The notes under the pieces were generated by a model. That model made no database searches. It had not been told where the DNA came from and worked only from the letters and a program-made list of their open reading frames with translations. Below, one piece after another: positions 8,364 to 16,222 of a stretch of DNA of 44,485 nucleotides. Origin of the DNA: Microcaldota archaeon (lineage in GTDB: Archaea; Micrarchaeota; Micrarchaeia; Micrarchaeales; CABMGC01); NCBI GenBank assembly GCA_028866835.1, contig JAGWHJ010000011.1, forward strand, positions 1 to 44,485, in the 5' to 3' direction. The translations under genes and the position numbers were made by a program. The number at the start of each line of letters is the position of its first letter. Position 1 is the stretch's first letter.

Positions 8364-8387
8364 CATGTATCGGGCCGGTGGATGTAG

Positions 8388-9113
8388 ATGAAGCAGCGTG
8401 ACCTGGTATTCCTCAACTCGGTATTCTTTGTCATAGGCTTCGTCTCTGTCTTCTCCGTAGTTGGCATAGTATTGCAGACCCTTGTGTCCCAGGTTGCGCT
8501 AAGCTTAATGAATGACCTGAGGCTTATCGGAGGGGGCATAATAATCGTCTTTGGCATAGCGCTGATCCTCTCAACAAGATACTTCATACCCATATTTACG
8601 CAGGAATACAAGATTCATGTCAAGAGATCCTCGTTCAGCAACAGCTTCGTATCGTCTTTTGTTTTTGGCGTTGCTTTTGCAATAGGATGGACGCCTTGTG
8701 TGGGCCCGATACTCGGGTCGATATATGCGCTGGCGATAACCTCCCCCAGCCTGGGCTTCCTGCTTCTACTTGCATATTCTCTTGGCCTCGGGATACCGTT
8801 CCTCATAGTCGGTGCGTTCGTATCAAAGTTTACTGAGTTCATGAAAAGGGTCAAAGGCCTGCTAAAGTACTTCAACATAGTCGGAGGCCTTTTCTTGATT
8901 GGAATAGGGCTGCTTGTGGTGACAGACTACATAGGCGTGCTTTCGGTATTCCTGGTAGGAACGAACGGATACATATCTTTCAACGGCCAGCTTAACTTCC
9001 TTATAGCAATATTGGCGGGCTTCCTGACATTCCTTTCACCATGCATACTTCCCCTGGTCCCTGCGTATCTTTCCTACATCGGCGGGACCACTACCGAGGC
9101 GGCGAAATCATGA
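8388..9113 (+). CDS. ccdA: CcdA/DsbD-type thiol transporter with circularly permuted helix order
   Basis: A 241-residue, six-helix membrane protein that should pass reducing equivalents from cytosolic thioredoxin across the membrane through two Cys. Both signature helices are present: AFAIGWTPCVGPILG with Cys104 and GFLTFLSPCILPLVPAYLSYI with Cys219. In canonical CcdA the FLSPC helix is first and GWTPC is fourth. Here the protein starts at the loop after helix 1 (MKQRDLVFLNSVFFVIGF) and the FLSPC helix is last, giving the order 2-3-4-5-6-1. Because six helices are kept, helix orientation is preserved. GGTGG precedes ATG 8388. The stop overlaps the thioredoxin start (ATGA), so the two are translationally coupled. 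Confidence 0.88.
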   Translation: MKQRDLVFLNSVFFVIGFVSVFSVVGIVLQTLVSQVALSLMNDLRLIGGGIIIVFGIALILSTRYFIPIFTQEYKIHVKRSSFSNSFVSSFVFGVAFAIGWTPCVGPILGSIYALAITSPSLGFLLLLAYSLGLGIPFLIVGAFVSKFTEFMKRVKGLLKYFNIVGGLFLIGIGLLVVTDYIGVLSVFLVGTNGYISFNGQLNFLIAILAGFLTFLSPCILPLVPAYLSYIGGTTTEAAKS

Positions 9114-10204
9114 AAATAAACATCTACGTCATCGTATTTGGCATAATCGCGCTGCTTATTATAATTGCAGGCATTTCAAGCATCTTCTTCAGCGGTCCCG
9201 GAGCCAACTCCCCAAACACCTCTCCGATAAATGTTACAAATCTGAAGAATTACGGACCTGCACCAAACATACAAGGCATATCTGCATGGATAAATTCCCG
9301 GCCGATAAACCTGACCCAACTTAAGGGAAAAGTCGTGCTTATAGATTTCTGGACCTATTCGTGCATAAACTGCATAAGGACAATACCGCACCTTAATGCA
9401 TGGGAGAACGAGTATGGAAACAACGGATTGGTGATAATAGGCGTGCATACGCCTGAATTCCAGTTCGAGAAGAATTACAGCAATGTACTCAATGCAGTGA
9501 ATCGGTTCGGAATAAAGTATCCCGTGGCACTGGACAACAATTACTCTACATGGATATCCTATAACAACCATTACTGGCCCGCAGACTACCTTATAGACAA
9601 GAACGGCAACATACGGGTTGAGCAGGCAGGCGAGGGCGATTACAACCAGACCGAGAAGCTAATAAGGGCGCTCCTTGTTGATGCAAATTACAGCATTCCA
9701 AACCAGATGACAAATGTGAGCATGGGGGTCAATTTCTCAGAAATAGGCTCCCCCGAGATGTATTTCGGCTACTCCGAGATAAGTGCACACGGAAGCTATT
9801 TCAGCGGCAACGACATGATGTCTCCTGAGAGCACGTTCAATTATACTGCAGGGAACTTGACGCAGCCGAATACCATATACCTGGCAGGGCAGTGGTACGA
9901 CGGGCCCGACAGCATGGTTGCTACGTCAAACTCCTCCAAGATCTTCCTTATCTACAAGGCCAAGAACGTGAACGTGGTGGCATCCGGCAGCGGGCATAGC
10001 ACCAGCATCGCCGTAAAGCTCGACGGCGAGAGCCTGAACCAGTCGTCGCTCGGGAGCGACGCAAAGGTGTCGGGAGGGGAAGCAATCGTCAATGTGAGCT
10101 CGTCAAGGCTCTACAACCTCGTATCGACGCCTTCCTACGGCATACACGTGCTGGAGATCGACGCAAGGCCGAACTTCAGGATATACACCTTCACCTTCGG
10201 ATGA
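9110..10204 (+). CDS. TlpA/DipZ-like extracellular thioredoxin with C-terminal beta-sandwich domain
   Basis: A 364-residue protein. Residues 5-28 are a membrane anchor; a thioredoxin fold follows with the active site WTYSCINCIRTIPHL (Cys85 and Cys88) and VVLIDFW before it, as in TlpA/DipZ proteins. The cis-Pro region is PADYLIDKNG. From about residue 210 to the end a beta-rich domain (TIYLAGQWYDGPDSM, IFLIYKAKNVNVVA) resembles the carbohydrate-binding-like domain at the C terminus of mycobacterial DipZ. ATG 9110 overlaps the ccdA stop, so the longer frame from 9041 is rejected. With CcdA it forms a split DipZ. It probably reduces or exchanges disulfides of exported proteins, possibly the Met-rich one. 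Confidence 0.88.
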   Translation: MKINIYVIVFGIIALLIIIAGISSIFFSGPGANSPNTSPINVTNLKNYGPAPNIQGISAWINSRPINLTQLKGKVVLIDFWTYSCINCIRTIPHLNAWENEYGNNGLVIIGVHTPEFQFEKNYSNVLNAVNRFGIKYPVALDNNYSTWISYNNHYWPADYLIDKNGNIRVEQAGEGDYNQTEKLIRALLVDANYSIPNQMTNVSMGVNFSEIGSPEMYFGYSEISAHGSYFSGNDMMSPESTFNYTAGNLTQPNTIYLAGQWYDGPDSMVATSNSSKIFLIYKAKNVNVVASGSGHSTSIAVKLDGESLNQSSLGSDAKVSGGEAIVNVSSSRLYNLVSTPSYGIHVLEIDARPNFRIYTFTFG

Positions 10205-10213
10205 CGTGCTTAT

Positions 10214-11014
10214 TCAGAAGACGAAGAAGCTCTTCCCGAAGAAGAAGCTCGAGAGCGTCCTCGATGCCTCCAGTATTATGACCCCGGCAATGCCGTAGCC
10301 CAGCAGCCTCTGGTTTACCCTGAACTTGAAGTGCCCTCCTAACAATATGCCTGGCACTCCGCCCAAGATCAGCAAGCCGGCGAAAGGCAGGTTTACGTGG
10401 CCCAAGTACAGCTGCGTTATTGTGGCTGCCAGTAATATAAGGCCGCCTTCGAATATAGCGACGCTCACAGCCGTCCTGCTGGGAAACTTGAGCAGTATTA
10501 TAAGCGCGGAAACAAGCACTGATCCTGTAGAAACTCCCGTAAGGCCGGCTATCAACCCGACAACAACACCTACTGCGAGTCCCTTGATTCTTAGGCTGCG
10601 GCCCATCTCGGGATCCTTTGTATGCACTACGCGCCTCATCCTGAACTGATATATCATGAGGACTGCCACGGCAAGCAATACCGCAGCCAAAAGAGGGGGG
10701 AACAGGTTCCATGAGATTATGGCCGAGCTATAGAATGCTCCAATAGCCGCCAATGGCACGCCAGTGATGGATATCATGAACAGGTAATTGGGCCTTAGCG
10801 ATTTCTTGAAGTAGTTCTGGAGGCTGCCAAAGAACTTTGTAACTGTCCCTTGTGTTGTTGCCGTGCCTACCACAAACGTCTTTCCTACAAGGCCGCCGAA
10901 GTCGAGAAGCAGTATGGGCGTCATAAGCGCGCCTGAGCCAACGCTGGTAAGCCCCACCAGCGCCCCGACCACGAATCCTAACGCGATTATGCCTGCTATT
11001 GTTATCGGATCCAA
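10214..11014 (-). CDS. TauE/SafE-family (DUF81) membrane transporter
   Basis: A 266-residue protein with about eight membrane helices in two halves. The half-repeats begin GFVVGALVGLTSVGSGALMTP and GVVVGLIAGLTGVSTGSVLV, the hallmark of the TauE/SafE family, which exports sulfite, sulfoacetate or other small sulfur or carbon anions. The only usable start in frame is TTG 11014, preceded by GGTGA. The gene converges with the thioredoxin gene (9 nt between stops). A palindromic operator lies between its TATA box and its start. Proximity to thiol-redox genes makes a sulfur substrate attractive, but this is inference. Confidence 0.87.
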   Translation of the reverse strand: MDPITIAGIIALGFVVGALVGLTSVGSGALMTPILLLDFGGLVGKTFVVGTATTQGTVTKFFGSLQNYFKKSLRPNYLFMISITGVPLAAIGAFYSSAIISWNLFPPLLAAVLLAVAVLMIYQFRMRRVVHTKDPEMGRSLRIKGLAVGVVVGLIAGLTGVSTGSVLVSALIILLKFPSRTAVSVAIFEGGLILLAATITQLYLGHVNLPFAGLLILGGVPGILLGGHFKFRVNQRLLGYGIAGVIILEASRTLSSFFFGKSFFVF

Positions 11015-11034
11015 GGCATCACCATTAATGTTAT

Positions 11035-11052
11035 TTAATGTTGTAACATTAA
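11035..11052 (-). promoter_or_regulatory. Perfect 8-bp inverted repeat, probable operator of the TauE gene
   Basis: TTAATGTT-GT-AACATTAA has two perfect 8-bp arms and a 2-bp spacer. It sits just downstream of the minus-strand TATA (CCTTTATATAG, 11054-11064) and covers the expected transcription start near 11031, the usual place for a repressor to block an archaeal promoter. Confidence 0.55.
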
Positions 11053-11053
11053 C

Positions 11054-11064
11054 CTATATAAAGG
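11054..11064 (-). promoter_or_regulatory. TATA box of the TauE-type gene
   Basis: CCTTTATATAG on the minus strand is centred about 45 nt before TTG 11014, predicting a leader of about 17 nt. Confidence 0.45.
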
Positions 11065-11196
11065 TTATTAAAAGCCCTCGTATCTGCTTGTAGCATTGCT
11101 GTCTCATAAACGGCTCTCGAAAGCCGAATTACGGAGCAAAAATAAATTTCTGTAAGCATTTAAATATGAGACAAAGCCAGTAGGCATTTGAGATAA

Positions 11197-13017
11197 ATGG
11201 CAGTAAAAGCAAGGCCGAATCTGGCTAATGCCACCCAACAGGCAACCGCAAGTGAAGGGCCCAAGATCGTTGACAAGGATGCGCTGGGCAGATTCCTGGC
11301 CGCCTCTGCGAAGGGCGGTACCTTCAAAGAAATAAGCAGAATTACGGACGTAAGCCCACAGGCTGTCCGGGCACGATTTAAACGCATGGAGGCTGCAGGA
11401 TACCTGATCAGGGCAAACGGAGACCATAGAATAACCTATACGCCAACTCCTTTGGGAGAAGAGCTGTTCAGGGACGTTGCCAGAGACATGCCGGAACTTG
11501 ACATGCCCGTTAACGGCAATCCGATTACCTTACAAATGCGTGCGGATAGTTCACAACGGATACTTGGTCTGTTTGATGAAGGGAATACCCCTGCCCAGAT
11601 ACACGAAAGTACCGGGCTGACCGAGCAATATGTAAGGAAAGTCCTGTTAAGGGAGGGCCGCATAGAAGGCAGGAAGATAATCGATCTCACAAGGGAGGAG
11701 GTTGAGGCAACATTTGATGCTGGCGGCACAATCAGAGAGATGGCCGCGCGCCTGGGCATCGGCGAGGGAAGTATGGCAAGGTTGCTCAGGGAGCACGACC
11801 TAAAGAAGACGGCATCACCGACCAGGGAGCAAGTCGAAGAGGCCTTCCGCATGGGCGGAAAGCTCGACGAGATGGCCAAGCGCGTTAAAGTCGGCAGAAC
11901 GCGCATGGCAGCGCTGCTTGAAGATTATGGCCTTAGGGAGATAAGGCGGAGGAGGGAGCAGCCCATAACCCCAGAGCAGGTAAAGGCGACATTCGATGAA
12001 GGTGGCACCATAAGGGAGATGGGCGAACGCATCGGCATCACCCGTGGTTACATGGGCCGCCTTTTAAAGAGATATGGTCTTAAGAGGGTGCTGGTAACAA
12101 TGGATCAGGTCGAAAGCACATTCCGCGCCGGCGGCACGCTAGAAGAAATGGCTGACAGGATCGAAGTCAGCAGGGGCTACCTGGCCAAGCTTTTGCACGA
12201 ATACGGCCTAAGGGAAAGACCAAAATCAGTTACAAGGGAGCAAGTGGAGGAAGCCTTCCGCGAGGGCGGCACAGTGGAGCTCGTCTCGGAACGCATAGGC
12301 AGGAGCCGGCAGCACACTTCCCGCCTGATGGAGAGATACGGCCTGCGCGAGATAAAGAGGAAAAGGCCTACACCGTCGCAAGCAGAAGTAGAGGCCGCAT
12401 TCCACGACACACACAATCTGGCTGAAATGAGCGCGGCTCTGGGCATCGGCAGAAAGAGGGCGAGCAGCCTGGCGAAGGCGTATGGCTTAAGAAGGGGCGA
12501 CGAATTCACCAAAGCACAAGTGGAGGAAGCCTTCCGCGCGGGAGGAACCGTAAAGGCGATGGGCGAACGCCTGGAAATATCCCCATCGCGTATGGCGAGG
12601 CTACTTGAAAAGCATCGGTTGAGGAGCATCAGAAGAAATTATCCAAAAAGGTCCCGTGAGGAGATCCTCGAGGCCCATTCGAGCTCCTCCTCGATCGAAG
12701 AGATGAGAATGCGCCTCCGCTGCGGATACGGCCATGCAGTTTATTACATCGAATCGTTGGGCCTGGCTCCGTTCCCGGAGCAGGTACTCGAGGCGGACAT
12801 CTCAAGGATGGTGGTGGATTTCAAAGCTCTGAAGAATGAACTTGCCGCAGCAGCAAGGAAGGGGAACGTTTCAGAGGCTGAGCTCCTCGGCGATCAGCTT
12901 GCGTCTTCAAGGAAACATATTGAAAGAGGCTTGGCGGACCTCAAAAGGCTGCATAGGTCCATAAGGCAGAACCTCACAGACGGAGGGATGCATGGCGCAG
13001 AACCGTCCCATTCCTGA
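11197..13017 (+). CDS. Tandem helix-turn-helix array protein (about nine modules)
   Basis: A 606-residue soluble protein. Residues 25-95 form a winged HTH (FKEISRITDVSPQAVRARFKRMEAAGYL). From about 118 to 530 come roughly nine copies of a module, each with an entry helix (REQVEEAFRxGG), a second helix (TIREMAERLGI) and a recognition-like helix (SRGYMARLLKRYGL). The Gly-Gly turns lie at 176, 220, 269, 312, 357 and 449, with degenerate versions near 130, 406 and 497. Spacing alternates between 43-45 and 48-49 residues, the longer ones having a basic linker such as REIRRRREQ. Residues 535-595 are a coiled coil. An array of HTH units suggests extended DNA contact. A TTTAAATA box is about 33 nt upstream. 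The target is unknown. Confidence 0.8.
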   Translation: MAVKARPNLANATQQATASEGPKIVDKDALGRFLAASAKGGTFKEISRITDVSPQAVRARFKRMEAAGYLIRANGDHRITYTPTPLGEELFRDVARDMPELDMPVNGNPITLQMRADSSQRILGLFDEGNTPAQIHESTGLTEQYVRKVLLREGRIEGRKIIDLTREEVEATFDAGGTIREMAARLGIGEGSMARLLREHDLKKTASPTREQVEEAFRMGGKLDEMAKRVKVGRTRMAALLEDYGLREIRRRREQPITPEQVKATFDEGGTIREMGERIGITRGYMGRLLKRYGLKRVLVTMDQVESTFRAGGTLEEMADRIEVSRGYLAKLLHEYGLRERPKSVTREQVEEAFREGGTVELVSERIGRSRQHTSRLMERYGLREIKRKRPTPSQAEVEAAFHDTHNLAEMSAALGIGRKRASSLAKAYGLRRGDEFTKAQVEEAFRAGGTVKAMGERLEISPSRMARLLEKHRLRSIRRNYPKRSREEILEAHSSSSSIEEMRMRLRCGYGHAVYYIESLGLAPFPEQVLEADISRMVVDFKALKNELAAAARKGNVSEAELLGDQLASSRKHIERGLADLKRLHRSIRQNLTDGGMHGAEPSHS

Positions 13018-13084
13018 TTTAAAAAGCTGCGCCTCTCAGTCCATGAAATTATAAATGCCAGCAGATAAATCTATGCTGATGTAA

Positions 13085-13954
13085 ATGAAAATCCCTTCAA
13101 AGAGACTCAAGAACGGCTTCGAGATGCCTGTCTTCGGCATCGGTACATGGCGCATGGGCGGGAGGTTCGAGCGCGATCCATCAAACGATGACGATGCCGA
13201 CATCCAAGCGATTAAGAATGCGATAGACCTCGGCATCACACACATAGACACCGCCGAGAGATACGCCGAAGGCTACGCGGAGACGCTGGTCGGCAGGGCT
13301 ATAGGGGGCACAGACAGGAAAAAGCTCTTCATAGTGTCCAAGGTGGCCCCCTACAATCTCACATACGATGGCATAATCGCAGCAGCCAAGCGGAGCCTCG
13401 AAAGGCTGCAGACAGATTACCTCGACCTCTACCTTATACACGCGCCGAATCCGGGCATACCTATAAAGGAATCGGTCTCCGCAATGGACTATCTTGCGGA
13501 CCAGGGAATGGTCAGGAGCATCGGCCTCTCCAATTTCAATCCCTCCCGTTTCGAGGAGGCCCAGTCTCACGCAAGGCACAAGATAATCGCGAACCAAGTG
13601 CATTACAATCTCATCTTCAGGGAGATAGAAAGGGAGGGGGTTCTTGATTACTGCCAGAATAACGACGTCATGCTCATCGCCTGGAGGCCTGTGGAGAAGG
13701 GGGCGCTGACAGGCAAAGGCATCAAGCTGCTTGATGATATATCGCAGAAATACCGCAAAACGCAGGCGCAGATAGCGATCAACTGGCTGGCATCCCAGCC
13801 TAATGTTGTGACGCTCTCCAAGATGCGGAACATCGACCATCTCAGGGAGAACCTCGGCGGGATAGGGTGGACCATGGATGGCAGCGACATAGAGAGGCTT
13901 AGAAAAGAATTTCCCGGGCAGAAATACGTCTCCGATGCTGTCCCTCTGATATGA
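13085..13954 (+). CDS. Aldo/keto reductase
   Basis: A 289-residue NAD(P)H-dependent oxidoreductase of the (beta/alpha)8 barrel type. The catalytic tetrad is complete: Asp55 and Tyr60 in HIDTAERYAEG, Lys86 in FIVSKVAPY, and His119 in DLYLIHAPN. GFGIGTWRMGG-type sequence near residue 20 and SIGLSNFNPS are family signatures. The C-terminal cofactor region (VVTLSKMRNIDHLREN) deviates from the usual IPG-x-S/K pattern, having LSK. It would reduce carbonyls to alcohols; the substrate cannot be told. It is monocistronic, between the HTH-array gene and a convergent ABC operon whose last gene ends immediately adjacent. Confidence 0.9.
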   Translation: MKIPSKRLKNGFEMPVFGIGTWRMGGRFERDPSNDDDADIQAIKNAIDLGITHIDTAERYAEGYAETLVGRAIGGTDRKKLFIVSKVAPYNLTYDGIIAAAKRSLERLQTDYLDLYLIHAPNPGIPIKESVSAMDYLADQGMVRSIGLSNFNPSRFEEAQSHARHKIIANQVHYNLIFREIEREGVLDYCQNNDVMLIAWRPVEKGALTGKGIKLLDDISQKYRKTQAQIAINWLASQPNVVTLSKMRNIDHLRENLGGIGWTMDGSDIERLRKEFPGQKYVSDAVPLI

Positions 13955-14863
13955 TCATATTGCCTGCTGCGTTGCGTTGATGTACCGCTGCGGCACAACG
14001 AATTCCGACTGCGATACATTCGTGGATACCAGATCCGCTGTTAGGGAAAAGGAATTGGGCAGGCCTGCGGAAACCAGCGTTTCATTCAGGAACAAGGGGA
14101 AGCCGTACTGCTTGTCAAGGCAGATGTCAATTACGCTGTAGTTCGACCGTGTGTTTGCGCTGGTCACGTTCGAGATTGCGAAATAGTCGCAGTTTCTGCC
14201 GAATACGTCCTTCACGCCGCTATAGCTGACCGAATTGTTGAAGACGAGCAGCGCCAGAGGCGTCACGTTCGCAATGGTGTAAGGCGTCACCTCAAGGTAG
14301 CTAAATCCATTGTCGCCATGGCTGCACGAAAGGCTTGAATTTGTGACGCTATTCGACAGATATGACGTGTAATTGAAGCATGTAAGCATCGTGTTCGTAT
14401 TGTAATAGTAGACCTTGCTTATGTTCTTCGCTATTGTTGAACCATTCTGCGAATCCGCGTACGTGACCACGCTGCTGAATACCGATTTGTTGTAGCTGCC
14501 GAACTTGTAGGAATCGAGAGTCTGGTTGCTCGTTACAGCTATGGTGTGATTGCCAGGAGCCGTTATGTAATTTATCGAATTGCCGAAGTAGTAGGACACA
14601 TGCATATTGGTTATGTTTGCCGACTGCCTGAGGTCGTTGATGAAGAGCGCCTGGGTGGCGTTGAGATTGGATCCGGAGACATTGTTGAGGACCTGGTTGC
14701 TTGTCAGGCCCGTGCCCGAAGCTCCGGAGAATTCATAGTATGCCAGTGCCATTACCGCAAGCACCGCTGCCAGGATGGCGACGTAGATCAAGGGGCTCCG
14801 CATTCCCCCAGCCGCTTTGGCGTTAGTTCCAGGATTGCTATTTTTCGCGTCCATAAATGTCAT
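13955..14863 (-). CDS. Membrane-anchored extracellular glycoprotein of the ABC operon
   Basis: A 302-residue protein with a short basic cytosolic start, one membrane helix at about 24-44 (LIYVAILAAVLAVMALAYY) and an extracellular remainder holding about twenty N-x-S/T sequons. Four Cys (in the MLTCFNY, LSCSHG, RNCDYF and DICLDK contexts) could make two disulfides. No domain is recognised. It lies 16 nt after the permease gene on the same strand, so it is probably the accessory or receptor protein of the ABC system. ATG 14863 is the first start; another is at 14854. Confidence 0.75.
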   Translation of the reverse strand: MTFMDAKNSNPGTNAKAAGGMRSPLIYVAILAAVLAVMALAYYEFSGASGTGLTSNQVLNNVSGSNLNATQALFINDLRQSANITNMHVSYYFGNSINYITAPGNHTIAVTSNQTLDSYKFGSYNKSVFSSVVTYADSQNGSTIAKNISKVYYYNTNTMLTCFNYTSYLSNSVTNSSLSCSHGDNGFSYLEVTPYTIANVTPLALLVFNNSVSYSGVKDVFGRNCDYFAISNVTSANTRSNYSVIDICLDKQYGFPLFLNETLVSAGLPNSFSLTADLVSTNVSQSEFVVPQRYINATQQAI

Positions 14864-14878
14864 CTTGGTTTCAATGGA

Positions 14879-16222
14879 TCAAAGCTGCCGCAATGCGTCT
14901 ATCGGCTGCATCTTTGACGCCCTCCACGCAGGGTATATGCCTGCCAACGCCGCAACAGAAACGGCCACTATCAGCGCTTCGGCTATTGTCCCTAAGGTGA
15001 AAACAGGTTCGAACGACAGGCCGCTCGAAGAGCCCGAGGAGCTTGAAGGACCGCCAAATTGGGCATTGTCCCCACCACCTCCGCCTCTGACCGCGACTGC
15101 CTGGCCGCTTCCGGCTTTGCCTCCTCCTGACGGGGCGCTGCTAAAACTGCCCGAGCCTCCTCCCGTGCTCGTGGAATTTGGCGAAGAGCTGGAGCTTAGC
15201 GAAGCCAATGTATACGCCCCTCCCGCACCTACCACGAGGCCCACGATTCCCCCCGCAAAGCCTATGATCATCGCCTGCACGAGGAACATCACAAGCACCT
15301 GCCTGCTAGTGAATCCGATGGACTTCATTATCCCTATCTCGTGCGTCCTCTCGAGGACGGCCATGAGCATTATGTTCATTATCCCTATCGATGCCACCAG
15401 AAGCGATATCCCTGCTATGAAGATGAGGAGCAGGCTGATCCCGCCTATCACCTGGTTTACCGTAGCCGCAATCTGCTGCGTGCTTAGGATGCGCGCATTG
15501 TTTCCATAGATATTCGTTAGCGTAGTGGTCAGCGGAGTGACGCTGCTTGCGTTGGTCGCCTTCACCAGTATCACGTTAAAAGAGGACCTGCCCAGCAGTT
15601 CCTCCGCTGCGGCCTCCGACATTATGACCGCTGTATTGACCGATATTATGAAGCTCGAATATGACTGCAGGATGCCCACTACCGGGACTGTGTACGACTT
15701 TGTGGATCTCCCTCCCCCAACCTCCAATGTCACCGGCGTGCCTATTGTTACGCTCTGCCTGCCTCCGTTGGATGACGGGAATGCAAGGCTGTATCCGATG
15801 ACGGAAGTCGGTGCAACAGTGTTGTTGTAAACCGACCCCTGGTATATGTTTATCCCGCTGAGCAGGCCCTGGAGTCCCTGGGACGATATACCGATCACGG
15901 ACACGGATGTGTTCTCGCTGGCTGTTTTCAGGGTCCCGGAACCCTCGACTATCGGTATCACTGAACTCACATTGGGAAGCGAGGATATCCCGGTGGTATC
16001 TGCCAGTGTAAACCCCGTGCTCCTCGTTGATGTCAGTATTATCGAAGTGGGGCCCAGCGCCTGGAGGGAGCTCTGCACGCTTGCGCTTATGCCTGCGGTC
16101 AGTGCGGTAAGCGAGACGATCGCGGCCACGCCTACCATCACCATGATTATTGTGAGCACCGTGCGTACCTTCTTCTCGCTAAGGTCCTTATAGCTAAGCC
16201 ATAGGATGTCCTGCAGCTTCAT
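14879..16222 (-). CDS. MacB/FtsX-type ABC transporter permease
   Basis: A 447-residue permease. A helix at about 20-45 (VLTIIMVMVGVAAIVSLTAL) is followed by a MacB-type periplasmic core (about 50-245), then three C-terminal helices with the FtsX signature AVLERTHEIGIMKSIGF. Unusually, the loop between helices 3 and 4 holds about 70 residues of Ser/Gly/Pro low complexity (SSSSPNSTSTGGGSGS, then AVRGGGGGDNAQFGGP). MacB-type systems do not pump through the membrane but use ATP to move an extracytoplasmic partner. The start overlaps the stop of the upstream gene by ATGA, so it belongs to the same operon as the ATPase. Confidence 0.88.
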   Translation of the reverse strand: MKLQDILWLSYKDLSEKKVRTVLTIIMVMVGVAAIVSLTALTAGISASVQSSLQALGPTSIILTSTRSTGFTLADTTGISSLPNVSSVIPIVEGSGTLKTASENTSVSVIGISSQGLQGLLSGINIYQGSVYNNTVAPTSVIGYSLAFPSSNGGRQSVTIGTPVTLEVGGGRSTKSYTVPVVGILQSYSSFIISVNTAVIMSEAAAEELLGRSSFNVILVKATNASSVTPLTTTLTNIYGNNARILSTQQIAATVNQVIGGISLLLIFIAGISLLVASIGIMNIMLMAVLERTHEIGIMKSIGFTSRQVLVMFLVQAMIIGFAGGIVGLVVGAGGAYTLASLSSSSSPNSTSTGGGSGSFSSAPSGGGKAGSGQAVAVRGGGGGDNAQFGGPSSSSGSSSGLSFEPVFTLGTIAEALIVAVSVAALAGIYPAWRASKMQPIDALRQL

